Source: a virus. From it: a stretch of 62,596 bases of DNA. This document shows positions 22,842 to 32,552 of the stretch, in pieces (positions within the stretch are counted from its first letter, which is position 1; every line of letters begins with the position of its first letter). The stretch is taken from IMG/VR virus record IMGVR_UViG_3300014501_000018, positions 1 through 62,596 of that record; one strand, 5' to 3'. Both the position numbers and the translations under genes were made by a program. Below the pieces are notes generated by a model that did not search any database, was not told the DNA's origin, and saw nothing but the letters and a program-made list of their open reading frames with translations.

Positions 22842-25789
22842 TGGGAAGGCGCCTGAAATTCCGCCTGGCCAACGCCGGCACCAATCGCACCGCCGCGTCG
22901 CATCCAATTTTGTACTGCTTGCCGTGTCATCTCGCGTCCTTGTGGATCGCCCTTCAAGCCTTTTTGCACGAAGCGCATCAGCGTCGGGCTATTCACGACC
23001 TTGGTGACAAACGCATAATATTTACCAAGCGCGGCACGTGCAAGCGGCTCGGCAATGGGCACCTTTGGCAGAAACTCGCCGCCCTTACCAAGCACCGAGG
23101 ACCATGGATGTTCCACTTTAGCCATCGCCGACATCGATTGCGCGGTGCCTTGCGCGTTCTTCGATGACAACAGGAAATCCATTTCCTTGGCGAGCGTTTT
23201 CATTTGCTCGCCGGATACGCCGGGGAACATGATGTTCTGCACCTCGGGCGAAACTTTTGCCAATCGCGTCGATGGCTCTAGCGTACCCATCAATATTCTT
23301 TGTGCCCAGACCTGACGCAGCATGTTGAACTCGGGCGACTTCTCACCGAACCGCGCACCGGCTGCCAAGATCAAATACTCGCTATTGAGAATGCGATCAA
23401 CCGCCTGCGCTGCACCAACAGTGGGCTCATAAATAAAGCCGAGCGGATCGGCTTTGCGACCTTGCGCCATCTGGCGCTGGTGATCACCCGTGATTTTTTT
23501 TATTTCTTTGTTCAATGTCGCCAGTGGATCTCGCTCGGCAGCTTCTTTAGCTGCATTGGCGGCGTCGCGCGCCTTGGCGATGATATCGGTCATGGTGTCG
23601 CCGGGGCGCACCGCGATATCGAGCTTGCCGTTGAGCATGGCAATATTTTGCGCCTGCTGTAGCAGTTTCGCCGAAGCCTCACGTCCATGCACGGCTTCAA
23701 GCATTCCGGAACGTGAGCGTGACAACACTTCTCGCGTAAATGCGTTGCCATCGATCACGTCTGGCACCAGCGATTTAGATGCCTCAAGCATCTGTTGCAC
23801 ATCGGCGGCCTTGACGCCGGCCCAAAGATTAGGACCGATCATCTTGGCAACCTTGCTCGTCAGGTCGGTGCGGCCTTCCTTGACCAGCGTGTCAAACAGA
23901 ACTTTTGGATCGGCCGGCAGCCCCGACTCCAAGCCCTTCATGACGGCCTGGATGCGCGCGTCCTGCAACGGGCGGATTTGCTCGCCGTACCATTTATCGG
24001 TAGCGTCGAGCAGTTGCGCCGCTGTCTTTAATTCTGGAACAGCGTGAGCGTTATGCAGCGCGTCATCAACGTTCTTGGCAAAAAACTTGTAGACACCTTC
24101 GCGAATACCGGGAGTCAGGTCATGATAGTCGATGTTAGACCGGAACCAGGTGCGCAGTTCGTGAAGCTGACCGAACGTCGGCTGCACCGGAGGCTTGAGT
24201 ACTTCGCCGGTTTCCTTGTCGACCGTGCCAGCAAGATCACGCAGCTTTTTTACGGCGTCGGGGTATTTTGCCTGAAACGGCTCAGGCAATTGCTGCAAAA
24301 ATTCTTCGGCAACTTTCGGCAGATCACCAATATCGGGCAAGTGCGCACCCGCGGCACGGTCGGCTTGACTGTAATAAAGTTTTGCGCGCTCGCCAATGCC
24401 CTGGCGGATTTTGACGAGCTTGTCGCCAACAGCGCTCCATAGATCGCCGCTGTTATGACCGGCCTTGGCCGTTCGCATCGCTGCGTCGACATCTTTCGAT
24501 ATGTCCTGAAACCCGACATCGATCAGGCTTTGCGCCGCCTTTCGCGATTCGGCGGCGGTGCGCTCGATCGTTGCCTGTCCCGTTGCTTGCCGCACCGTGC
24601 TGATGGCGCTGCCAAGCTGCTTCTCGGCGATGGCATCTTCGAGTTTTTTGTCGGCGATCGTCTGCGCTTCGAGCCGCTTGGCCAGTATTGCCTCACCGGC
24701 TTTCTGGGTCGACGGCGCTGTTGTCGGATCGCTGATCTTGCCCTCGGGCTTTACGCCGACACTTTCAAGGATATCGCCTGCGGTCTTTTCGTAGTGACCG
24801 GTTGCCGACTGCAGCAACGGCTTTTGCATCCGGAACGCCGGATCGAACACCTCGGCGACGTTGGCGAGATGCGGCGACTCCTTGGCCCAGGTGGAGGGCG
24901 GCACCAACACGCCCTGGTCACGCAGTTTTAGAGCAGTATCCAGCGATTCCTCGTCAGCGCCCAGGAACGAAGCTGCTGCTTTTGGCGCACCCTGCTTGAC
25001 CGCGCCCTTGATGGCGGGCGCTATGGCAGCTAAGCCGCGTCCTACCGCCGTACCAGCCCCGCCGAAGGCACCGGATAGGGCCACTTCCTCGGTTTCTTCA
25101 CCCGCTGAGCGGTCATAGACGCCCGCCAGGCCCATAATTACGTCATTAAAACCCTGCCCTGCGGCACCCCCCGCCGCGCCGCCGGCAATGGCCCCGCCAA
25201 GCGTGCCAGGGCCAGGTGCTACGGCCGTTCCAGCCGTCCCACCAGCGATCTCACCGGCAATAGAGCCAATCGTAGGGGCTGCCGCGGCGGCGATACCAGC
25301 CACAGGCGCGTCGCCAAACCCTTTGGGGCGGCGTAGCGTGCCATCGTCGTCGATATAGAGTTTGCCGGCGCGTTCCTTGACCTTGCCGGGGTAGGACCGC
25401 TCCAGCGCCTTGCGGCGCTCCTTGTCGTTGACGGCCATGTCGTAGAGCGTCTGCGCCGTAAAATCGATGCCTTCGTATTTCGGTTTCGAGCGCAGGTTGC
25501 CGTTAGGATCAAGGAATTGGGCACCTTCGGGGATAGCCTCGTACTGCTCATCGCTCTCGACCTTGTACGGCTTGGTTCGCACGTTGCCGGTCGGATCCTT
25601 GAATTTCATCCCCGGCATCAGCGCCTGATAATCATCATCGCCTTTGACAGAAGGAACCGTAACAGGATCGCGCCCACCAAGATTGCCGCGTGCGAGTTTT
25701 GCCGCCGCCTTGGTGTCGGCGTCCTGCGCCATCGCAGGCTCATCGAGCGCACCCGTTTTGTCTTTGATAAGGAGATCGTCGTCGGCCAT
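22838..25789 (-). CDS. Large internal virion (ejection-type) protein
   Basis: 983 residues from ATG 25789, in TAATG overlap with the upstream stop; the open frame extends 10 codons further. N-terminus acidic (MADDDLLIKDKTGALDEPAM). Two short repeats near 70-110 (GMKFKDPTGNVRTKPYK and GAQFLDPNGNLRSKPKYE). Residues 180-240 are a Gly/Ala-rich hydrophobic stretch (GIAAAAAPTIGSIAGEIAGG) that could cross a membrane. The remainder is long helix. Size, place after two similar proteins and the membrane-active stretch fit podovirus ejection proteins that form a channel for DNA. No lytic transglycosylase motif seen. Confidence 0.75.
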   Translation of the reverse strand: MADDDLLIKDKTGALDEPAMAQDADTKAAAKLARGNLGGRDPVTVPSVKGDDDYQALMPGMKFKDPTGNVRTKPYKVESDEQYEAIPEGAQFLDPNGNLRSKPKYEGIDFTAQTLYDMAVNDKERRKALERSYPGKVKERAGKLYIDDDGTLRRPKGFGDAPVAGIAAAAAPTIGSIAGEIAGGTAGTAVAPGPGTLGGAIAGGAAGGAAGQGFNDVIMGLAGVYDRSAGEETEEVALSGAFGGAGTAVGRGLAAIAPAIKGAVKQGAPKAAASFLGADEESLDTALKLRDQGVLVPPSTWAKESPHLANVAEVFDPAFRMQKPLLQSATGHYEKTAGDILESVGVKPEGKISDPTTAPSTQKAGEAILAKRLEAQTIADKKLEDAIAEKQLGSAISTVRQATGQATIERTAAESRKAAQSLIDVGFQDISKDVDAAMRTAKAGHNSGDLWSAVGDKLVKIRQGIGERAKLYYSQADRAAGAHLPDIGDLPKVAEEFLQQLPEPFQAKYPDAVKKLRDLAGTVDKETGEVLKPPVQPTFGQLHELRTWFRSNIDYHDLTPGIREGVYKFFAKNVDDALHNAHAVPELKTAAQLLDATDKWYGEQIRPLQDARIQAVMKGLESGLPADPKVLFDTLVKEGRTDLTSKVAKMIGPNLWAGVKAADVQQMLEASKSLVPDVIDGNAFTREVLSRSRSGMLEAVHGREASAKLLQQAQNIAMLNGKLDIAVRPGDTMTDIIAKARDAANAAKEAAERDPLATLNKEIKKITGDHQRQMAQGRKADPLGFIYEPTVGAAQAVDRILNSEYLILAAGARFGEKSPEFNMLRQVWAQRILMGTLEPSTRLAKVSPEVQNIMFPGVSGEQMKTLAKEMDFLLSSKNAQGTAQSMSAMAKVEHPWSSVLGKGGEFLPKVPIAEPLARAALGKYYAFVTKVVNSPTLMRFVQKGLKGDPQGREMTRQAVQNWMRRGGAIGAGVGQAEFQAPSQ

Positions 25790-27459
25790 TATTGTCCCAC
25801 GATCGGCGCTTCTTCCCACGCCGGTTTATTGCCGGCCGGGCGCGTTTTGCCCGCCGCAGGAGGGTCAGGCGTCCACTTGCCGGCCAACTGATCCTCCTGG
25901 CTCTTTTGTAGCCGCTGCAGCCGTTCCTTGACTTCGCGCAGCGAGCGCAGCGTGTTGGCCGTGGTGTCACCGAGGCTCAAGCCACCGATAATGTCGTTGA
26001 TGCGATCCGCGTCCGCTGCCAGCGGGCGGCCGGAACGGTCAAACAGCAATCGCTGCGCCGCCGTGCGCAAATACTGAATGTTGCGCATGAACTGTTCGCG
26101 ATCGGTGTTGTTGCCGCCAAAAATATTCTCAACGCGCTCGCCCAGTCTCGTCGCCTTGCCAGCCAAGCCCGCCGAAGCCGCGTGGGTCTCAAGAACCTGC
26201 ACCGCGTCATCGATCGTCTTGTTCGCTTCACCGTACTGCGTCACGTTGCGCTCGACATCGATGCGCTTGCTTGGCGTCATGGTCGGTTGCGCCGCATCGG
26301 CAACCTCGCGCGAGGCACGATCATACTCGGCATCAATCTCTTCGTTAGTCGCATTCGGGTTCTGCGCCTTGAACTCAGCAATCCGACGCGCGATCTCTTT
26401 CTGCTTGGTTGGTGCGCCACCCACGCTGCCTGCTCGCCCAGCAGGATGGCTGATCAAGAAATTCGCCTGATCCTCGGCAGTTGCGCCGGGATGCTCTAAT
26501 CGGAATTGTCGTAGCAAATCTTCCTGCAAATTCTTGTTGCCCTCGCCGATCCCCTGGAGAATGTCTAAACGTGCTCGCGCCTTTTCCTGCGGCTTGGCGT
26601 CGGGGTGCTCTTTATCCCAGGCGTTCGATTCGGCGCTGAATATGGTGCGCCGGATATCGAAGTCCTCCCAGTCCTTTTGAGCTTTCATCACGCCTTGCGC
26701 CGCATTGACCTGCGCCGCCTGCATCTCGATCACCTTGTCGTCCATCCCGGCATCGAGCAGCGCGATTACTTTCTTGTTATCAAACTGCGCCGCGATGGCC
26801 ATCTGCTTGACCTTCCACGACGCTAGGTCGGTGCTCATGATCTTGCCAGCGTCGTCGAACATCTCGCGTTCCATGCCGAAACGCTTCAACGCCAGATTGG
26901 TGTTCTCTTTCCAGGCGTCATAGGCCGACTGGTACGCCTTATCATCGTGCGCGTGAATCGCCATCATCGCTGCCGCCGAGGCGTTCAAAGCGGAAGTCAG
27001 CGGCGTCTTGGTAAAAGCCGAAGCAAGAAGCCCGAAGATCGAGCCAATGGACGCAAAGCTCTCGATCGGGCCAGTCTCTCGCTCTTTTCGTTCCTGATCG
27101 GCGTTCCACATCGGCGGGATGGAGTTGGCGGACTGGCTTTCGGCCGAGAACGCTTTCTCCATCTGCTCGCGGTCGCGCGCCATGCGGCCATTGATCTCGC
27201 CGAACTGCTTTTGCTCGGCGGCGCCGCGCTCGCGCTCGATACCGGCGAGGCTGTCTGTCAAGCCTTTGGTCGCGGCCGGATCGAAGCGCTTGAGGAAATC
27301 GGTGGTGTAGGGCGAGTCGTCCTTGGTTTGCCCGCTGCCCGAAGCGGGCTCGGCATTATAGATATCGCTCGATTGCCCGCGCGGGGGCGGCAGCACGAGT
27401 TTCTTGCCCGAGGGGGTTGTTGCGGTATCGTCCTGATCGTCGGTAATCGGTTCAGGCAT
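25789..27459 (-). CDS. Internal virion protein, helical
   Basis: 556 residues. A disordered acidic N-terminus (about 1-60), then a short hydrophobic part (SFASIGSIFGLLASAFTKTP) near 135 and long charged helices rich in Gln/Glu/Arg. No enzyme motif. Directly upstream of the 983-residue protein in one transcription unit, one base after the Gly/Ala-rich protein. Probably part of the internal core or ejection complex. Confidence 0.7.
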   Translation of the reverse strand: MPEPITDDQDDTATTPSGKKLVLPPPRGQSSDIYNAEPASGSGQTKDDSPYTTDFLKRFDPAATKGLTDSLAGIERERGAAEQKQFGEINGRMARDREQMEKAFSAESQSANSIPPMWNADQERKERETGPIESFASIGSIFGLLASAFTKTPLTSALNASAAAMMAIHAHDDKAYQSAYDAWKENTNLALKRFGMEREMFDDAGKIMSTDLASWKVKQMAIAAQFDNKKVIALLDAGMDDKVIEMQAAQVNAAQGVMKAQKDWEDFDIRRTIFSAESNAWDKEHPDAKPQEKARARLDILQGIGEGNKNLQEDLLRQFRLEHPGATAEDQANFLISHPAGRAGSVGGAPTKQKEIARRIAEFKAQNPNATNEEIDAEYDRASREVADAAQPTMTPSKRIDVERNVTQYGEANKTIDDAVQVLETHAASAGLAGKATRLGERVENIFGGNNTDREQFMRNIQYLRTAAQRLLFDRSGRPLAADADRINDIIGGLSLGDTTANTLRSLREVKERLQRLQKSQEDQLAGKWTPDPPAAGKTRPAGNKPAWEEAPIVGQ

Positions 27460-28575
27460 TTAGGCCGCCGCTGCCAACGTCGTACCTGCGCCGCCAATCG
27501 AGATTTTCGTACCGCCACCCAACGCCGCCGCCATGCTGGCGATCGACTGCATGAGCTGATTATTGTTGGCAGTATCCATATTGATCAGCGCTTGATAAAT
27601 CTGTTCGGAAAGGCCGGTCGAGTTGAGCCCAGCGCTGATCAATTGCGTGCCGGTCGTTGCCAATTGCTGTTCAAGCTGGCCGGCAAGAGCGAGACCGTTC
27701 ATATCGGCTCCGCTCAGTTCTTGCGCCAACGCACTGTTTTGCGTCGGATTGGTGTTCTCGCCATTGGCGGCGTGGTTCTGAATAATGCGCGCCTTGGCGG
27801 CCTGCACCGCCTCGGTGACTTGGGCTTGTTGCCCAGGAGGGAGCGTGCCATTAGTCAGGTACTGCGTCAGTTGTTCGCCGGAAGCCGTCAGCGCCGCGCC
27901 TTGTGCCTGGAGGCCAGGGGCCTCGGCGGCGAGTTGCTTGGCGTTTGGATCGGTTTGGTTGCCGCGCAGCACGTCGAGACCCAGACCTGCACCAGCCGCG
28001 AGAATGCCAAGCGGGTTTTTGGTGAGTGAGCTAACCGCACCAGTTTCGAGTTGGCTGAGAAAACTGGGTGCACTGGTCGCCGCACCAACGTCATTGGTGA
28101 TGTCGCCAGCCGCGACGGCGCTGTCAGCGAAGCCGGGAACGCTTAAAGTGCCAACTTGAGCCGCGGTATTGGCAGCCGCACCGGCTGTTGCACCAAGAGG
28201 GGCAGCGGTGTTGATCGCGGCGAGGGCGGGATCAGTTGCAAACGCCGATGCGTCGTCAGCCGTCAAGCCCAAGGCGCTAAGATCAAGTCCTCCGGTGACA
28301 GCAGTAGCTGCATCAGCCGTACCCGCAGCCGCGCCGCCAGCCAGCAAATCGAGCGGCGCACCAACAGTCGAGTCTACGGCAGTCGCCGCGCCAAGTCCAC
28401 CCAAACCGCCAGCAAGCCCGAGGCCGCCAAGTGCCAGCCCCGCGCCGCCGATCAATTCGGGAATTGTGTTTTTGCCGCCGATATCTTTCTGCGTATCAGA
28501 AAAAATATTCGACGGACTAAGATCGTTGCCGAGGTTGCCGGTATTGCCTTCAAACAAGTCGGTCAGGAACGACAT
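27460..28575 (-). CDS. Gly/Ala-rich internal virion protein
   Basis: 371 residues. After MSFLTDLFEGNTGNLGND there are hydrophobic Gly-Leu-Ala runs (LIGGAGLALGGLGLAGGLGG) near 42-62 and Ala/Thr-rich regions to residue 190, then helical Gln/Asn-rich sequence. The composition matches membrane-inserting ejection proteins. ATG overlaps the upstream stop (28575). Confidence 0.65.
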   Translation of the reverse strand: MSFLTDLFEGNTGNLGNDLSPSNIFSDTQKDIGGKNTIPELIGGAGLALGGLGLAGGLGGLGAATAVDSTVGAPLDLLAGGAAAGTADAATAVTGGLDLSALGLTADDASAFATDPALAAINTAAPLGATAGAAANTAAQVGTLSVPGFADSAVAAGDITNDVGAATSAPSFLSQLETGAVSSLTKNPLGILAAGAGLGLDVLRGNQTDPNAKQLAAEAPGLQAQGAALTASGEQLTQYLTNGTLPPGQQAQVTEAVQAAKARIIQNHAANGENTNPTQNSALAQELSGADMNGLALAGQLEQQLATTGTQLISAGLNSTGLSEQIYQALINMDTANNNQLMQSIASMAAALGGGTKISIGGAGTTLAAAA

Positions 28576-29033
28576 CAGACCCTCGCGAACTGTTGCTGGC
28601 GCGTAAAAATGCGGCCCAGCTTTTCCTTGATCGTCTCGTGTGGCACATTGGTTAGTTCTTCAACAATGATGATCTCGGCACCGAGATTTTTTGCCCAGCG
28701 CTTGAACTCGTCGTAGAACCCCGCCGCCTCGGCAACATGATCCTTGTTCTCCGGGTCCTCTACCAACACGAAACGCTCGCGCACGATCGGCTTATCCGCG
28801 AGGCCGTTTGCCCGCTGCATCTCCGCGAGCGCAACCGAGTGATCTTGCGTCAAAAACAGATGCTCGTTGGTGTCGACCATGCCGCGAAGCCATCCGCCCA
28901 AGCGTTGCTCCGGCAGTTCGAGCGCCGTGACCAGCCGGGGAATGAGCCAACCACCGTGGCGGGACAGATCGCCCAGCTCAAAACGCCGGATCGCGGGGAT
29001 TTCAATGCCTACGCGCTGGGGTGCCAACATCAT
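28575..29033 (-). CDS. GNAT-like degenerate acetyltransferase-fold protein
   Basis: 152 residues. HLFLTQDHSVALAEMQRANG and a closing helix-strand pair (GFYDEFKRWAKNLGAEIIIV, then LGRIFTRQQQFARV) look like a GNAT fold without the usual acetyl-CoA loop. Such proteins occur between tail and internal virion genes in podoviruses. Whether it has enzyme activity is unclear. Confidence 0.5.
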   Translation of the reverse strand: MMLAPQRVGIEIPAIRRFELGDLSRHGGWLIPRLVTALELPEQRLGGWLRGMVDTNEHLFLTQDHSVALAEMQRANGLADKPIVRERFVLVEDPENKDHVAEAAGFYDEFKRWAKNLGAEIIIVEELTNVPHETIKEKLGRIFTRQQQFARV

Positions 29034-29398
29034 GCAATTCCTAAAAGCCGGGAAGCGATAACGTGCTCATCGGAGTTGAAACTGATCCACTCCCGCAACT
29101 GCTCCGGGTCGCGCCAGTCTAAATCCAAAAGGTTATAGCCGTCTATACCCAAAACAGCATCCATCTGGATGTGCATGATGGAGTGCTGATAGAGCCATTG
29201 GTCAAGGTTATCAGGGTCTAACGGGTCCAAAGGGAAGATTGTCAGGCTCGTTGGCGGGGGCGTCGTGGCTGGCGGCACAGGGGTTGAGGTCTCGTAGACC
29301 CGGCGCACGATATCGCGATGATTGGCCATATGCGCGAACGACCACCGCCTGACTTCATCGGGCGTGAGTGGTGTTTGCACGATCTCCGAGAGCGCCAT
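29030..29398 (-). CDS. Hypothetical structural-region protein
   Basis: 122 residues. Starts MALSEIVQTPLTPDEVRRWS. Two similar tryptophan-centred units (LDPDNLDQWLYQHSIMHIQM and WRDPEQLREWISFNSDEHVI) suggest a duplicated helix-loop-helix. Both junctions are tight. Possibly a neck or internal component. Confidence 0.6.
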   Translation of the reverse strand: MALSEIVQTPLTPDEVRRWSFAHMANHRDIVRRVYETSTPVPPATTPPPTSLTIFPLDPLDPDNLDQWLYQHSIMHIQMDAVLGIDGYNLLDLDWRDPEQLREWISFNSDEHVIASRLLGIA

Positions 29399-29401
29399 CG
29401 C

Positions 29402-31696
29402 TCATCCTCGGTACGAAACGCGCGGGTCGTTCTGGATCATGGCGCTCACCAACGACACATCGGCCTCGTTGGTCTTTATCGTCATCCCGGTGAGCACGCC
29501 TTGCTGCCCCACGGCTTGTGGCGGCGTTACGAAATAGCCGGTACCTGACGGGCTCGGGATCGTGTAAGGCTTTGCATTGTAGAACGTCACTCCGGTCGAG
29601 CCGTTGATGCCGACCGAATCGATGTTTGCAATAATGTTAAGACTGCCGGCGACATTGTAGTTCCACACCGACCAGAAGCGGCCCGTCGCCTTGCTGAATT
29701 GATAACCGCCAGGCTCGTCCCATAGCCGGGATTGCACGAGTTTCTGGAAGCCGGTCGACGGCGTGCTGAACATCGGCTTGATCACCAGTCCATCGGTGCC
29801 CCACGCCGTCAAGACCGAGTTGATCTCTTGTGTTGCGATAAAGGTCAGCGGGCCAAAATCCTGAACCGATGCGTACCACTCCTTGCCGTTCCAGATCAGA
29901 AGTTTGTTGACCGTGGTGTTACTCACCGGATCGATGATTTGCGCCAGCACCATCCAGATGCGCTTGGAGAACACCGTCGCCTTAGCCGCTGAGAGCTGCG
30001 TAAGACTGCCAAAATTGGCGACGCTGCCCCATACGCCGTCCAAAGCTTCGCTGACTTTCTGCAAGGCCGAGCCGCGGCTGACATGCACGCCGATGGAGTT
30101 GGCGAGAACCAAGTCCTGCCCGCGCGTCAGGACCGAGTAGGGATAGGGCGAGCCGATCTCGGGGTCGGCGTTCTGGTTGGTGAATGTCGTCGTGGGCGGG
30201 CTGCCCGAAGTCGTAACACCCGAGATGTAATTCATCGACGAGTCGGCGACCAGATAAAGGAAGCCATTGGTGTTGACGAGGCGGATGTAGCTGACACGCA
30301 GGAAACTATCGCCCGAAGTAAAATTGCCGCCACCGTCCGACGTTGCAAAATTGGTGAACGATCCTGGCGCTCCAAAATAGACCGTAGGACCGTTGGCGAT
30401 CCAGGCGCGGCCTTGATAGGTCTCGACCGTTGTGCCACTGACGCCGAAAGGCGCCAAAGTAACTGTGCCCGCGGCGGTCTCGGCCACGTCGGCGATGCTT
30501 AATGTCGGCGCAACATTGCTGCCATATTGGCCGCCATTCGTTATAAGTACGGACGAAATGGAGCCGTTGGTTATAATCGGAGAAAAAGCCGCTTGCGTGA
30601 TGATGCTGGCACCGCCGCCCGATGACACGATGGAAGCCGTATCGCTATAGCCAGAACCGTGAGCAACAATGGACACACTCGATACGTAGTAGTCCCCGAT
30701 GTCGGTAATTGTTGCGACAGGGCTGGGTGAGGCGCCGCGATAAAAACCAGAAAAGGTTATGCTTACGGATGTCAATGAACCGTTGGTGATAAACGCCGTG
30801 ACATTCGCTTGGTTTTGCGGCGTGTTGCCGCCCGAAACCGTTATTACCGCATAAGGTGAATATCCACTGCCCGCCGCGATAATACTAGCGCTGGTAACTT
30901 CGTACTGACTGCCGACAAGAGTGGCGAGCAAATTGACCGATGCGCCCGACCCAACTGCATGAGACATTATTGCTGTGAGAGAAGCGCCCGAACCCGCAGC
31001 CGTTCCGCCTGAAAATATGAGGCTTACATTCTGGCCGGCGAGATAACCCGAGCCGGGATTTATAATCGAAACGCCTGTGACAACGCCATTAGCGATAGAA
31101 GCAGCAAACATGGCACCCGTACCAGATCCACCCGATGCGTTAACAGATGGGACTGTCTGATACCCCGAACCGGGATTCGTCAGTGTGACAATTGGCGAAA
31201 GTGATCCTGCTTCGTAAACAAGTGCCCCATCCCAAATCCAATAACCGTTGGTTTGGTTGGCGACGATGAGCAGATAAGTTTGCCCCCATTGGGAAAAACC
31301 GATATTGGTTATTGCGGGGGTCGTAATTGTGCCCGGCCCAAGAATTTGAGTCGTGATTGCCGTACCAACTGTATTGACGGTTTGCACCGAGCCGTCAGAG
31401 AGGAAATAAACGGCGTATTCGGTTGCACCAATATTATAGAAGCCGAACAGAACGATCGTTCGGCCACCACTGAATGCAGCGCGTAACTGCGTTCCGCCGC
31501 CGGGGAGCGTCCGCAGATTGCGTGGTGCGACAGGCATGAAGCCGTCGATCCAGTAACACATCTCGTCGGGTACACCGGCTCGCGTTGTCGACGTGTTGAT
31601 GCCGCTGAATTTCTCCATGATCTGCGGCGCCGGGAGAGGCGGCGTAAAGGGATTGCCTTGAGGTTCTTCGGCTTTGGGGGGGTTGGCTAGGGTCAT
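29402..31696 (-). CDS. Tail hub/DNA-stabilisation-like protein with inserted GSGY repeats
   Basis: 764 residues. N-terminus (about 1-170) and C-terminus (about 430-764) read as one beta-propeller-like protein (YWIDGFMPVAPRNLRTLPGG, YQGRAWIANGPTVYFGAPG, WNGKEWYASVQDFG), the style of P22 gp10-like tail-hub proteins. Between them, residues about 175-430 hold five or six beta repeats with Gly-Ser-Gly-Tyr (NPGSGYQTVPSV, NPGSGYLAGQNV, AAGSGYSPYAVI, AHGSGYSDTASI). The same repeat occurs in the adaptor at 32488 and the protein at 34515. Its ribosome site lies in the palindrome at 31705-31729. Confidence 0.75.
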   Translation of the reverse strand: MTLANPPKAEEPQGNPFTPPLPAPQIMEKFSGINTSTTRAGVPDEMCYWIDGFMPVAPRNLRTLPGGGTQLRAAFSGGRTIVLFGFYNIGATEYAVYFLSDGSVQTVNTVGTAITTQILGPGTITTPAITNIGFSQWGQTYLLIVANQTNGYWIWDGALVYEAGSLSPIVTLTNPGSGYQTVPSVNASGGSGTGAMFAASIANGVVTGVSIINPGSGYLAGQNVSLIFSGGTAAGSGASLTAIMSHAVGSGASVNLLATLVGSQYEVTSASIIAAGSGYSPYAVITVSGGNTPQNQANVTAFITNGSLTSVSITFSGFYRGASPSPVATITDIGDYYVSSVSIVAHGSGYSDTASIVSSGGGASIITQAAFSPIITNGSISSVLITNGGQYGSNVAPTLSIADVAETAAGTVTLAPFGVSGTTVETYQGRAWIANGPTVYFGAPGSFTNFATSDGGGNFTSGDSFLRVSYIRLVNTNGFLYLVADSSMNYISGVTTSGSPPTTTFTNQNADPEIGSPYPYSVLTRGQDLVLANSIGVHVSRGSALQKVSEALDGVWGSVANFGSLTQLSAAKATVFSKRIWMVLAQIIDPVSNTTVNKLLIWNGKEWYASVQDFGPLTFIATQEINSVLTAWGTDGLVIKPMFSTPSTGFQKLVQSRLWDEPGGYQFSKATGRFWSVWNYNVAGSLNIIANIDSVGINGSTGVTFYNAKPYTIPSPSGTGYFVTPPQAVGQQGVLTGMTIKTNEADVSLVSAMIQNDPRVSYRG

Positions 31697-31704
31697 TTGA
31701 CAAG

Positions 31705-31729
31705 GTTCTCCATAGGTGCTATGGAGAAC
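31705..31729. promoter_or_regulatory. 11-bp palindrome supplying ribosome sites to two divergent genes
   Basis: GTTCTCCATAG-GTG-CTATGGAGAAC is a perfect 11-bp inverted repeat with a 3-base spacer. On the plus strand its right arm gives GGAG six bases before the RHH start at 31733. On the minus strand its left arm gives GGAG eleven bases before the hub start at 31696. It could be the RHH operator, an RNA hairpin hiding both ribosome sites, or both. Confidence 0.75.
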
Positions 31730-31732
31730 GTC

Positions 31733-31861
31733 ATGAAACGCTCAATCGACTTCACCGATCCGCAGATGAAATGGCTCGAACGCCGTTCCAAAGAACTTGG
31801 CATTACCATCGCCGAATTGGTGCGGAGAATTATTGATGAAAAACGAGAAACAAATAAATAA
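31733..31861 (+). CDS. Ribbon-helix-helix repressor, 42 residues
   Basis: MKRSIDFTDPQMKWLERRSK then ELGITIAELVRRIIDEK. One strand (RSIDFT), helix A, the Gly-Ile-Thr turn and helix B are the full Arc/CopG ribbon-helix-helix. GGAG at 31723-31726 favours this ATG over the one at 31721. It overlaps the endonuclease start at 31836 by 26 bases, so the two are one operon. Likely represses itself and its endonuclease through the palindrome just upstream. Confidence 0.75.
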   Translation: MKRSIDFTDPQMKWLERRSKELGITIAELVRRIIDEKRETNK

Positions 31862-32552
31862 AAAATGCGAAGAGTGCCAGCAAGCATTCGTCGCGCATCG
31901 CCCCGATAAACGTTTTTGCTCACGAAAGTGCTACCGCAGGCAGTACGATCGGCATCCCGCCGACACTCGAAACTCGCCGCGTGATGCCGTTTGTGAAGTG
32001 TGCCAAACTCCATTCGTAAAAAACAAACGGCACCAAGTTTATTGCTCAAGCGAGTGTTACAAAAAAGCTTGGCCCGTACTAAACCGAGAAGCGCATAACG
32101 TCGCTCAACGACGCAAGCGTTTAAAACAGCCCGAGTTATTCCGCCAGCGCGACACTGTTTATCATAGGAAACATCGCTCCAAGTTAACCACGGCCTATCC
32201 ATGGGCGTATCTCTTCAAATCCCGAAAAGCGGAAGCTAAGCAAAAAGGAATACCCTTCGCACTCGATAATGAATGGGCGGCGCCCCTATGGGCGCGCGGT
32301 TGCTCCATTACCGGGCTGCCTTTCCAGCCGAACGCTGCGCAAGGCCCATGGCCTTTTTCGCCGAGCATCGACCAAATTAAACCGGGGCTTGGATATACAA
32401 AAGAAAACGCTCGTTTCATGCTTTGGGGTGCCAACGCGCTAAAAGGGGCAGGCAGCGATGCTGATATGTATGCCATCGCAGAAGCCATCACGAAAGTACG
32501 CTACCGATGTGCTGAAAAATTTGTTGAATCGCTCCTAGCCCTCCCAGCATGA
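31836..32552 (+). CDS. Zinc-ribbon homing endonuclease, inverted island
   Basis: 238 residues from ATG 31836. Two N-terminal zinc ribbons (KKCEECQQAF...FCSRKCYRR and AVCEVCQTPF...YCSSECYKK). The C-terminal domain has CSITGLPFQ, then SPSIDQIKPGLGYTKENARF and MLWGANALKG, the Ser-x-Asp-x-Ile...Gly-Tyr...Asn pattern of an HNH-like endonuclease family. It lies opposite to the virion genes; its last 65 bases are antisense to the end of the adaptor gene. It is related to the protein at 35740. Presumed selfish DNA cutting at a rival locus. Confidence 0.8.
   Translation: MKNEKQINKKCEECQQAFVAHRPDKRFCSRKCYRRQYDRHPADTRNSPRDAVCEVCQTPFVKNKRHQVYCSSECYKKAWPVLNREAHNVAQRRKRLKQPELFRQRDTVYHRKHRSKLTTAYPWAYLFKSRKAEAKQKGIPFALDNEWAAPLWARGCSITGLPFQPNAAQGPWPFSPSIDQIKPGLGYTKENARFMLWGANALKGAGSDADMYAIAEAITKVRYRCAEKFVESLLALPA

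Noticed and set aside
22838-25789. Tape-measure protein of a siphovirus
   Set aside because: The length is near, but the Gly/Ala membrane-like stretch, the neighbouring Ala-rich proteins and the absence of tail-tube, chaperone frameshift and baseplate genes fit podovirus internal proteins better.
26947-28029. Open frame of 360 residues on the plus strand
   Set aside because: It is antisense to two internal virion protein genes with good junctions; its product is Arg/His/Gly-rich without domains, a shadow of GC-rich codon usage.
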